NCBI GenBank assembly: GCA_964368765.1
Contig: CAYJCU010000079.1
Span: 1-9,796 of the forward strand
Reading direction: 5' to 3'
From: JADFUS01 sp964368765
Lineage (GTDB): Bacteria > Bacteroidota > Bacteroidia > Bacteroidales > Rikenellaceae
DNA length: 9,796 bases
Position 1 is the first letter of the stretch. Each line of letters opens with the position of its first letter. Below, piece by piece: positions 1-5,628 of the stretch. Both the position numbers and the translations under genes were made by a program. The notes under the pieces were generated by a model, which did not search any database, was not told the DNA's origin, and worked only from the letters and a program-made list of their open reading frames with translations.

Positions 1-2
1 TT

Positions 3-71
3 GATAATGACAATAATTTAATAGCAATATTTATCAAGTTAAACCTTACTAATTCCTTTGATGTTTTATAA
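3..71 (+). CDS. C-terminal end of a gene entering from the left (partial)
   Basis: Frame 3 is open from the window edge to the TAA at 69-71. It encodes about 22 residues (DNDNNLIAIFIKLNLTNSF and a short remainder). The other two plus frames stop at once. A clean intrinsic terminator follows 25 nt later, which fits the end of a plus-strand gene. Too little remains to recognise a family. By analogy with the layout downstream (small protein, terminator, RHS fragment) it may be the last gene of a preceding RHS-associated cassette; that is inference. Confidence 0.35.
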   Translation, partial: DNDNNLIAIFIKLNLTNSFDVL

Positions 72-96
72 TTTTCTCTTTATAAATATCTTTATC

Positions 97-122
97 AAGA
101 GGTCGCAAAATAGCGACCTCTT
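97..122 (+). terminator. Intrinsic terminator
   Basis: A perfect 10-bp stem (97-106 AAGAGGTCGC pairs with 113-122 GCGACCTCTT) encloses a 6-nt loop AAAATA. The stem ends in a short T run (TTT then C). It lies just after the partial gene ending at 71 and before the RHS remnant, so it separates the two. Confidence 0.75.
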
Positions 123-133
123 TCTATATGTGA

Positions 134-752
134 TTAATCTCATTATTTTATGGCTGCTTAAACCGTAATAGTAATGGTACTCTTGCAAATAGTTTTCAAT
201 ATACGTACGATGGTAATAAACTAGAGAGTTTATCGGGTGTTTCAGGTACATACGAGTACGATTTTAACGGAAATATGACAAAAGATGCCCGAAAAAATTT
301 GAATTTACAATATAATGCATTAAATTTGTGGTTAAGTGAGCGAAATGTGAAATTTATTCATATTTCAGAACGTGAACAAATTGGAGAGCATCTTTTTGCT
401 CTCACATTTGTTGTCAGAGGTATCAAATAACACAGGAACCCTTATGGCAAAATACTATTATACAGCAGACGGTACAAAGCTAGGAGTCATAGACAGCAGT
501 GGTAATGGCTATTACTATCGTGGTTCATTGATATATAGCAGAAGTGGCAATACTTCTACGTGGGAAAGTGTGGGTTTTAGTGATGGACGTATTCAAAAAA
601 CCACGTCGTGCATTGATGTAAACTATCACTTAACCGACCATTTGGGTAGTGTTAGAGCGGTTTTCAACCAAGACGGCACATTACTAGCACAAAACAGCTA
701 TTATCCATTTGGTGGTAGGCACGATGATGCAACATCCTTACAATCGGCATGA
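134..752 (+). pseudogene. RHS repeat protein, 3' fragment, interrupted
   Basis: This is the C-terminal part of an RHS-repeat protein, normally a large surface or secreted shell that delivers a variable C-terminal toxin. Frame 2 carries YTYDGNKLESLSGVSGTYEY, DFNGNM and LNLQYNALNL, then is diverted by an 82-nt insert (330-411) and stops at 430. The RHS sequence resumes in frame 3 at about 411 with LSEVSNNTGTLMAKYYY, TADGTKLG, VNYHLTDHLGSVRAV and YYPFGG, and stops at 750-752. Removing the insert joins the halves in one frame (…NALNL-LSEVSNN…). There is no start codon or N-terminal RHS region; a terminator lies directly upstream and a stop at 131-133 closes the frame. The usual end of the RHS core (LDFGARMYD-type motif) is absent. 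It is read as an orphan RHS tip, not a working gene. The family assignment is firm; the orphan-cassette origin is inferred. Confidence 0.85.
330..411 (+). repeat. 82-nt structured insert inside the RHS sequence (copy 1)
   Basis: The insert is bounded by a 6-nt direct repeat ATTTGT (324-329 and 406-411), and removing one unit restores the RHS reading frame. It contains two hairpins: GAAATGTGAA (342-351) with TTCATATTTC (357-366), including one G-T pair, and GAGAGCA (384-390) with TGCTCTC (397-403). A second copy occupies the same RHS position at 1983-2064. No ORF of its own is evident, although the insert happens to read through in the RHS frame. It behaves like a small non-autonomous or REP-like element; its family is not recognised. 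Confidence 0.6.
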
Positions 753-753
753 G

Positions 754-1104
754 ATGTTTAATAAAACATATAAATACATGAGTTTCAATAGCTTTGTAGA
801 TAAATACCGTAGAAGTATTGAACAGGAAGCAGTCGGTTTTACTAACTATTTAAGAGAAAGTTTTAATGAGTTGCCACTGAGAAATAAATATACAGGTCAA
901 AAAGATTTTGTGCCATGTGTGTTTTCTAGTGATAATGACAGGTTAATAGGTTTAGCACCTCTTATTAATGATCAGGATTTGGGTTTATACGTGTATATGA
1001 ATGTCTATATGCGAGGAGATAAACCATATCAAACATATACTTTAATGAAATTAGATAATAAAGGGAATTTTAACTTTAAATATAGCGATAAAATATATGA
1101 ATAA
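754..1104 (+). CDS. Unrecognised protein after the RHS tip (candidate RHS C-terminal tail)
   Basis: This open frame continues where the RHS frame stops, one frame away. The frame is open further upstream (ATG at 709), but that part overlaps RHS-coding sequence. I therefore place the start at 754 (MFNKTYKYMSFNSFVDKYRR), with ATG 778 as an alternative. None of these starts has a convincing ribosome binding site. The product is about 116 residues, soluble, and rich in Tyr, Asn and Lys, without a signal peptide or membrane segment. I recognise no domain. Its position straight after an RHS tip, and its ATG/stop overlap with a membrane protein gene, are typical of RHS C-terminal tails with their partner genes. 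A toxin role is only inferred. It may equally be a frameshifted, dead tail. Confidence 0.55.
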   Translation: MFNKTYKYMSFNSFVDKYRRSIEQEAVGFTNYLRESFNELPLRNKYTGQKDFVPCVFSSDNDRLIGLAPLINDQDLGLYVYMNVYMRGDKPYQTYTLMKLDNKGNFNFKYSDKIYE

Positions 1105-1591
1105 TAGAATAATACACATAGTATTATATATACTAGCAATTTATAGTATATTATATATATCTACTGATTCTCTAGCTAGATATATGGATTCAAGAACTTT
1201 GCCGATGTTTATATATAAAACCCCGTTTGTATCTCTATCCGATAATATTATATACATATATGGGATAATTGGATGTGTGTTAGCCTTACAAAAGAATTCA
1301 TATAGTAGATTCTTTTTATGCACGTGGCTATTGGGAATTGTTGCTAAATTAGTACTGTTCTGCACATCATTTTTTTCAGGTCCTTTCGGTACTATTATAA
1401 TGATTTTTAACGGGTTTTCAATATTTGCTTTGGTATTGTTACTATATAACAAACGAGGGCTTACTTCATACGCAGTACCACACCTATCAAAAAAGTGGCT
1501 ATGGCTACTATATTCTATATTGATAGTGGTATTCTTACATATAGTTTCATACTGGTTATTGCCTCTTCTGTATAACTATGAATATTGTTAG
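1097..1591 (+). CDS. Small polytopic membrane protein (candidate partner/immunity protein)
   Basis: This 164-residue protein is very hydrophobic, with about five predicted transmembrane helices near residues 5-22, 49-65, 71-92, 97-117 and 133-157. It lacks a cleavable signal peptide and is expected in the inner membrane. Its ATG overlaps the end of the preceding gene by 8 nt (ATGAATAA), so translation is probably coupled. A strong terminator follows at 1643, closing a two-gene unit. I do not recognise the family. Polytopic membrane proteins of this size downstream of RHS tails can be immunity proteins against membrane-acting toxins; here that rests on position only. Confidence 0.65.
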   Translation: MNNRIIHIVLYILAIYSILYISTDSLARYMDSRTLPMFIYKTPFVSLSDNIIYIYGIIGCVLALQKNSYSRFFLCTWLLGIVAKLVLFCTSFFSGPFGTIIMIFNGFSIFALVLLLYNKRGLTSYAVPHLSKKWLWLLYSILIVVFLHIVSYWLLPLLYNYEYC

Positions 1592-1642
1592 CGCGTGAAT
1601 ATAAGGCTATATAAAGCAATATGATAATATTAATTATACCTT

Positions 1643-1675
1643 AAATAGCGAGTCATCACGACTCGCTATTTTTTT
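1643..1675 (+). terminator. Strong intrinsic terminator
   Basis: A 12-bp perfect stem (1643-1654 AAATAGCGAGTC with 1660-1671 GACTCGCTATTT), loop ATCAC, runs into a T tract to 1675. It ends the transcript of the membrane protein gene. The 1592-1642 stretch before it holds no recognisable feature. Confidence 0.85.
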
Positions 1676-1721
1676 AGATACTTTAACATATATAAATTGC
1701 TTAGCAAATACCATGGAATAA

Positions 1722-1859
1722 TTAATTATTTAGTCGAGAGAGTTCAGAAGCTACAATTTGTTTTACCTCGTCTTTTATGCGGTCATAGTTTAGGTTAATT
1801 TGCTCTGTTATTGTGTCGTTGTCGTGCTCGTCGGTAAAGTCAACGATGTCTGTAATGGT
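1722..1859 (-). pseudogene. C-terminal remnant of an unrecognised gene
   Basis: On the minus strand a frame of 45 codons runs from a stop at 1860-1862 to the TAA at 1722-1724. It encodes TITDIVDFTDEHDNDTITEQ followed by INLNYDRIKDEVKQIVASEL and SRLNN. It has no start codon. Its composition (acidic patch, then an amphipathic helix, normal codon use) is protein-like and unlike the AT-rich spacer around it. It reads as the tail of a gene cut off when the RHS fragment at 1865 arrived. Family unknown. A chance open frame cannot be excluded. Confidence 0.35.
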
Positions 1860-1864
1860 TTAGT

Positions 1865-2071
1865 AATGATATATTCAAACGAAGATCAATGTCTACATAT
1901 AGCTACACCTACGATTCTAACGGAAATATGACAAAAGATGCCCGAAAAGATTTGAATTTACAATATAATGCATTAAATTTGTGGTTAAGTGAGCGAAATG
2001 TGGAATTTATTCACATTTCCGAACGTGAACAAATTGGAGAGCATCTTTTCGCTCTCAAATATGCTGTCTGA
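1865..2071 (+). pseudogene. RHS repeat protein, second short fragment
   Basis: The frame open from about 1856 reads into SMSTYSYTYDSNGNMTKDAR and LNLQYNALNL, matching the first RHS fragment. From 271 to about 405 (copy 1) and 1924 to about 2058 (copy 2) the two align without gaps and with only a handful of substitutions. The RHS part stops at the 82-nt insert, and the frame ends at a TGA (2069-2071). None of the downstream RHS core (LTDHLGSVRAV, YYPFGG) is present. An ATG exists at 1889, but nothing suggests a functional start. It is a duplicated or recombined RHS scrap, probably the boundary of another lost cassette. Confidence 0.75.
1983..2064 (+). repeat. 82-nt structured insert (copy 2)
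   Basis: This is the same element as at 330-411, in the same position of the RHS sequence (offset 1653 nt). The hairpins are kept: GAAATGTG (1995-2002) with CACATTTC (2012-2019), and GAGAGC (2037-2042) with GCTCTC (2051-2056). The right-hand ATTTGT has changed to ATATGC, so the flanking direct repeat is lost here. Confidence 0.55.
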
Positions 2072-2098
2072 GTGAGCGAAATATGAGATTTATTTCAG
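2071..2098 (+). repeat. Third, truncated copy of the insert
   Basis: The sequence AGTGAGCGAAATATGAGATT and the following TATTTCAG repeat the left hairpin region of the insert (compare 335-368), with several bases deleted before TTTCAG. It abuts copy 2 directly, so the element is tandem and partial here. The following 2100-2176 stretch shows no gene. Confidence 0.4.
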
Positions 2099-2176
2099 GT
2101 AAGCTAGCCTCAACCTAATATTTATATAAAATAATGTCGAATTATATGCGATAAATGAAAAATAAATTATAGACGT

Positions 2177-2334
2177 ATGAGAAATTTAAAAAAATAATTC
2201 TATCACTATTTTTATCAGTCAATATAGCTCTAATTGTAATTTTTGCACCGATTCATTCTCAGGAGAATGAATTTATACAATGGATACTTGATGATAATGA
2301 AATTGAAAGGATTGATTATACGAGAGATTTTTAA
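2177..2334 (+). pseudogene. Small signal-peptide/membrane ORF broken by a -1 shift at an A7 run
   Basis: ATG 2177 reads MRNLKK and hits TAA at 2195. The reading continues one frame back from the run of seven A (2188-2194) as IILSLFLSVNIALIVIFAPI and HSQENEFIQWILDDNEIERI, ending at TAA 2332-2334. The joined product of about 52 residues starts with a typical positively charged, hydrophobic signal or anchor segment, which chance rarely gives. The run is A AAA AAA in the starting frame, followed by a stop. It is therefore either a slippage site, a recent frameshift mutation or a sequencing error. Family not recognised. It lies 59 nt before the lipoprotein gene on the same strand. Confidence 0.35.
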
Positions 2335-2393
2335 TTGAATATAAAAATATAGGACAATTTTCATATATTAAATTACTAAATATTTATATACGC

Positions 2394-2990
2394 ATGAAAC
2401 AGAATATAATAAAAATTTTGGTATGTGCATTTTTTATAAGTGGATGTGCCACATCTTGGAAAACGAGACTGTCATCGACAGGAGATTTAAATACAGCGAT
2501 AGAAAATGTAATCATTGATTTTGCACATACCTCGAAGTTGTTTGAGAAGGATAGTGTATTTGTTATATTTGAAGGATATTATCAGCCTGGCTATAGTTAT
2601 GATGAAATTTTTTCAATTGACATTTCTGGAGCTGTAAATAAAAAATTTCCTCGCATAGTAGACACTATCGGTAGTATTAATGATCATATGCCAACGCACT
2701 ATGTTATTCATGAGGGCAAACTTTTTTATTGGACAGATCCGAATGCTCCATTCACAAAAGAGGTGGCATCTGTTTTGTTGCAATATGACTGCATTGATTC
2801 TACATTAATAGTTGATGACATTACTTTTCATGGGGGAATAGCTCCGTTGATTATTGATGATGGTAAAGAAGGTGTAACATATTTTGTATGCAAAAAAGAT
2901 TATTTAAATTACAAGAAAAAAACATATGTACATATTAAAAAGTTAAGTTGGATAAGGAGGCTATTCCGGCGTGTATTTTATCCTATTTAA
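2394..2990 (+). CDS. Predicted lipoprotein of unknown function
   Basis: The 198-residue product begins with a lipoprotein signal peptide (MKQNIIKILVCAFFISGC). The lipobox ISGC puts the acylated Cys at residue 18, so the mature protein is membrane anchored on the periplasmic or surface side. The remainder is soluble, mixed alpha/beta, with a basic C-terminus (KKLSWIRRLFRRVFYPI). I recognise no domain. It stands behind RHS fragment 2 and the broken small ORF. Lipid-anchored periplasmic proteins can serve as immunity proteins in such cassettes, but here that is positional inference only. No strong promoter or Shine-Dalgarno is visible upstream, and no clear terminator follows directly. Confidence 0.75.
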   Translation: MKQNIIKILVCAFFISGCATSWKTRLSSTGDLNTAIENVIIDFAHTSKLFEKDSVFVIFEGYYQPGYSYDEIFSIDISGAVNKKFPRIVDTIGSINDHMPTHYVIHEGKLFYWTDPNAPFTKEVASVLLQYDCIDSTLIVDDITFHGGIAPLIIDDGKEGVTYFVCKKDYLNYKKKTYVHIKKLSWIRRLFRRVFYPI

Positions 2991-3061
2991 ATAAAATAAA
3001 AATATAGATGTAATGGTGTTACTTCTCTATTTTTAAGTTAGCAGCGTGAAATAAATAATAT

Positions 3062-3199
3062 TTACAAATCATCTTCGATAATTCGTACTCCGCTGGTATG
3101 TTTTAGGGCACCTATAACGCACCTAAATCCAATTTTTGGGAAATCGGTACTTTTAGGGGCTAACAAAAACAAAATTTTGTTTTTGTTAGCCCCTAGAAT
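3062..3199 (-). pseudogene. C-terminal remnant of an FGE-sulfatase (SUMF1)-like protein
   Basis: Minus-strand frame ending at TAA 3062-3064. Its last residues read STDFPKIGFRCVIGALKHTS then GVRIIEDDL. The GFRCV motif near the C-terminus is characteristic of formylglycine-generating-enzyme/SUMF1-type domains, common in Bacteroidetes lipoproteins including gliding/T9SS-associated ones. Going upstream, the frame enters the palindrome at 3151-3198 and meets a stop at 3200-3202. Only about 32 residues look authentic. There is no start and no catalytic region. It seems to be the tail of a gene truncated by the palindromic repeat or by an associated rearrangement. The motif match is clear but short. 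Confidence 0.5.
3151..3198. repeat. 48-nt near-perfect palindrome
   Basis: The arms 3151-3174 and 3175-3198 are complementary at 23 of 24 positions (the only mismatch is 3153/3196), centred on AAAA|TTTT, with outer ends TAGGGGC/GCCCCTA. It has no loop, so as RNA it would form a long hairpin and as DNA a cruciform. It lies 77 nt beyond the end of the minus-strand gene cluster and may stop its transcription. However, the T run lies inside the stem, not after it, so I call it a palindromic repeat rather than a standard terminator. Confidence 0.75.
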
Positions 3200-3220
3200 T
3201 TAAATTATAACTAATTTTTG
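3171..3220 (+). repeat. Intergenic repeat, copy A (inverted relative to 9722-9772)
   Basis: The right arm of the palindrome plus its flank (GTTTTTGTTAGCCCCTAG, then AATTTAAATTATAACTAATT) recurs on the minus strand at 9772-9722 with a handful of substitutions and small gaps over about 50 nt. Together the two copies flank the five-gene minus-strand cluster in opposite orientation. Confidence 0.6.
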
Positions 3221-3275
3221 GAAATATGCCCTAACTTGGATGATTTTCAAAACCTAATTTTGAGAATTACTCTAA

Positions 3276-3944
3276 TTATCGTGCTAATATTTTCTCTAGC
3301 TTGTCTGCTAGCTCCTTGCTGTCTTTTCTTAACTCCTCAGTAACCGTATTTAGAGTATTTTTAATAACCTCATCATAGTTACAAGCGCATCTAACCTGCA
3401 CCTCAACATTTTTATTCTCTAGATGACGGTATAACGAAACAACAGTAATAATGCGTCCTAACCTAGCAGAAATAAGACTCTGGCTTGATGTAATGGTCTC
3501 AGTAACACTCTTGCCCTCCTCTGAATTTAATTGATTATTCGAAATCATATTCTTCACTAAGCCAGCTACCTCTGAGTTAATTCTCGATGCGATACTCTGC
3601 TTTGCAGCCTCTTCAGCTTGCGTCTTTGTAGCTATCTGTGTCTGTCCAACTGATATAGTTGTTGCCATAATATACTTAGGCTCGCCATTCTCGTTAATCT
3701 CGTATGCCATATTATATGATCTGTCTAACTGCTTAGCAATTGGTAAATCGCCAGCAGGAGCACGCCATCCCTCTTTCTCTAATTTCTTAGCCTCTTTTGT
3801 TGCTGTCTTGTCTGCCTTAGATTTTACCTGCTCTTTAGTCATCTTTCTAATTGCTGCTCTCTCTTTCTCTGATACTGTTTCTGTCTGAGCAAAAATAGGT
3901 GCAGTAAACATAACTGCAACCATAAGTAATAATACTCTTTTCAT
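3276..3944 (-). CDS. Secreted LPP20-like protein
   Basis: The 222-residue protein has a Sec signal peptide (MKRVLLLMVAVMFTAPIFA, cleaved before Q20, as is usual in Bacteroidetes). A lysine/glutamate-rich helical stretch follows (22-60), then a motif WRAPAGDLPIAKQLDRSY (60-77). A core follows with PKYIMATTISVGQTQIATKT and an alpha-helical ARINSEVAG-like segment (about 89-135), reminiscent of the LPP20 lipoprotein family. The C-terminus is a charged helix (196-222). There is no lipobox Cys, so the protein should be soluble in the periplasm or exported. It starts 44 nt after the end of the transglycosylase gene and is probably co-transcribed as the last gene of the cluster. Biochemical role unknown; the LPP20 assignment is from pattern recognition and moderate. 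Confidence 0.8.
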   Translation of the reverse strand: MKRVLLLMVAVMFTAPIFAQTETVSEKERAAIRKMTKEQVKSKADKTATKEAKKLEKEGWRAPAGDLPIAKQLDRSYNMAYEINENGEPKYIMATTISVGQTQIATKTQAEEAAKQSIASRINSEVAGLVKNMISNNQLNSEEGKSVTETITSSQSLISARLGRIITVVSLYRHLENKNVEVQVRCACNYDEVIKNTLNTVTEELRKDSKELADKLEKILAR

Positions 3945-3988
3945 AACTTTTAATTTTTTGTTTAATTAGTTGCCTTTTAAATGGCTTA

Positions 3989-5323
3989 TTATTGTTTATA
4001 CTTCTCTCTCTTTGTTGTCACCTTAACAATATAATCCTGAGTCTCTTTATATGGTAATTTACTTTTGAGATGGTTATAAAGTTGCTCGTAGTTTAGTTTG
4101 TTTATCTCAGGTATCGCCTTATAAATATTGGTATTACCAGTGAAAGCACGACTAACATTTCCAGCACCTGTATTGTAGGCAGCTATCATACACAGCTCTC
4201 TACACTTAGCATCTGTTATCTTTTTAAAATATCTGTCGTGTAGAATCTTTAGATATGCCACACCAATTTCAATATTTTTATCTGGTGTGAATAGATAATC
4301 CTGAGTGAGTAATTTATCCTCCTTATATATATATTTATATGCATCACGACCAGCATACTTAGGCACTATCTGCATCAATCCATAGGCAGGTATATATGAT
4401 TTTGCCTTAGGATTAAAATGAGACTCCTGCTCCATAACGCCAAATATAAGAGTTGCATCTACCCCGAAACGCTTAGCATTCTTTGTAACAGCTTCATGAT
4501 AACGCTGTGCACTAACAGATAGATGATTTTTAACAAGAGGTGTCTCAATAGTAACTATATTCACCTTTTTACCATCTCCAGTCACTGATTGGGTGATAGT
4601 TGGTTTTCCCTCTTTGATAATCGCCTTCACTGCCTCATCATTACCATCACTCTTATCACTATTTTTAATACCCTCACTCTTTGGCGGAGCACTCATTGCG
4701 CCATACTTAACACTCTTTGCTTCGCCCTTTGCCGCCGATTTATTGTTCTTTACTTTGGGTTTAACCGCATACTGTTCTTTGTTCACCGTTGTTGCCTGAG
4801 GCTTATTGTCCCTTTTTTCGGTAACCACCGCTAGCATATCATTCATTATTGGATTTTTTGCTAGCGGTGTTTTGGGAATATATTTAGAGTCATAATCTAC
4901 ACTCTGTCCTTTAGTGCTAAGTAATTTATTAACACCCTCTTGCAGTCTCTTAGCAACCAGCTCTATATCAGCAAGCTCTTCATCAGATAGCACAGTTTGC
5001 ACCTTTGCTACCCCCTCTTTGAAATCTACAACGCTACGAGTGTTATCGCCACTACTATACTCAACCCACTTATCACGGTCGCTCATAGTGGCATTCTCTT
5101 TGCCCCATTTGCCCTCAATTTTCTTTACATAGTTATTATACTCTGCAACAATTTTTTTCTGATACTCATCAAATTCACGAGAGAATTTATCTGCCGTAGC
5201 TTTAAAATCATCTTGCATATTTTTTTTATTCTCCTCAAATTTCTTGCGAATATCATCGTTCGATTGAGAGTAACATACGCCTGATGTGAGTAACAGAGCT
5301 GCTATAATCAATAGTCTCTTCAT
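3989..5323 (-). CDS. MltC-type murein lytic transglycosylase
   Basis: This is a predicted periplasmic enzyme cleaving the MurNAc-GlcNAc bond of peptidoglycan with formation of 1,6-anhydroMurNAc. Its 444 residues comprise a signal peptide to about residue 19 (CYS|Q20), a charged helical region (21-75) and an MltC N-terminal-like stretch (WVEYSSGDNTRSVVDFKEG, 86-104). A long low-complexity linker with Lys/Ser/Asn (165-250) follows, then the SLT catalytic domain (about 270-440). The domain shows the family motifs: catalytic Glu300 in MEQESHFNPKA, YGLMQIVPKYAGRD (314-327) and AAYNTGAGNVSRAF (381-394). YLFTPDKNIEIGVAYL is MltC-like. The Cys in SGVCYS is not a good lipobox, so unlike E. coli MltC it may not be lipid anchored. 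Nothing looks broken. It heads a probable unit with the LPP20-like gene. Confidence 0.92.
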   Translation of the reverse strand: MKRLLIIAALLLTSGVCYSQSNDDIRKKFEENKKNMQDDFKATADKFSREFDEYQKKIVAEYNNYVKKIEGKWGKENATMSDRDKWVEYSSGDNTRSVVDFKEGVAKVQTVLSDEELADIELVAKRLQEGVNKLLSTKGQSVDYDSKYIPKTPLAKNPIMNDMLAVVTEKRDNKPQATTVNKEQYAVKPKVKNNKSAAKGEAKSVKYGAMSAPPKSEGIKNSDKSDGNDEAVKAIIKEGKPTITQSVTGDGKKVNIVTIETPLVKNHLSVSAQRYHEAVTKNAKRFGVDATLIFGVMEQESHFNPKAKSYIPAYGLMQIVPKYAGRDAYKYIYKEDKLLTQDYLFTPDKNIEIGVAYLKILHDRYFKKITDAKCRELCMIAAYNTGAGNVSRAFTGNTNIYKAIPEINKLNYEQLYNHLKSKLPYKETQDYIVKVTTKREKYKQ

Positions 5324-5445
5324 ATTATTTATTTTGAATTAGTAATGCCAATTATGGTTTGTGTTTTACCTGACCTAAATTGGATAATTTAACCGAATTG
5401 AAGCTTAAAAGTTGTTTGGATATGGCATTATTGGCTATTGTTTAC

Positions 5446-5486
5446 GCTTTTTTTAGAAAAAAGCTCGGCTAAAGCCTTGCAAAAAA
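5446..5486 (-). repeat. Dispersed intergenic motif, copy 1
   Basis: GCTTTTTTTAGAAAAAAGC (itself a hairpin, GCTTTTTT/AAAAAAGC), followed by a GGCT..AGCC inverted repeat and CTTGCAAAAAA. The same order (GCTTATTTTGAAAAAA, GGCTTTCAGCC, TTGCAAAAAA) occurs at 9569-9614. On the minus strand both have a short GC stem preceded by a T run (GGTTTTTTGC here) and followed by another (GAGCTTTTTT here), so they may work as weak terminators. Confidence 0.45.
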
Positions 5487-5514
5487 CCGAAACCGCCCCT
5501 TAAAATCGGTTTCG
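5481..5514 (-). terminator. Intrinsic terminator after the caspase-MORN gene
   Basis: Read on the minus strand, CGAAACCG (5514-5507) pairs perfectly with CGGTTTCG (5495-5488) around an 11-nt loop and is followed by G and six T (5486-5481). It lies about 115 nt downstream of the caspase-MORN stop codon. It probably separates that transcript from the transglycosylase/LPP20-like genes. Confidence 0.7.
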
Positions 5515-5628
5515 AGCAACCTAACGGTCGCTTTGCGCTCCCAAAATCCAACGATATTTTCAAACCTTAATTCGCATTAGTAGTTTTATTATTGACCGAA
5601 AAACAAATTTCAGGTTACTATGATTTGT

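Larger units (their letters stand above)
5324..5628. other. Intergenic region between caspase and transglycosylase genes
   Basis: This 305-nt spacer has no convincing gene. It holds the terminator hairpin at 5481-5514, a copy of a dispersed intergenic motif (5446-5486), and a spaced inverted repeat TAATGCCA (5343-5350) / TGGCATTA (5423-5430) close to the start of the transglycosylase gene. The inverted repeat could be an operator or chance. I find no TAnnTTTG promoter element correctly placed for the downstream gene. Confidence 0.5.

Noticed and set aside
66..251. Minus-strand open frame of 61 codons
   Set aside because: It runs across a terminator hairpin and opposite a recognisable RHS sequence; it is a shadow frame.
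1141..1452. Minus-strand open frame of 103 codons
   Set aside because: It lies opposite the five-helix membrane protein gene, which has clear transmembrane segments and a coupled start. The minus frame lacks any signature.
3989..5323. Lipobox in the transglycosylase signal peptide (SGVC)
   Set aside because: Val at the position before Cys and the following YSQ fit signal peptidase I cleavage before Gln better than lipoprotein processing.
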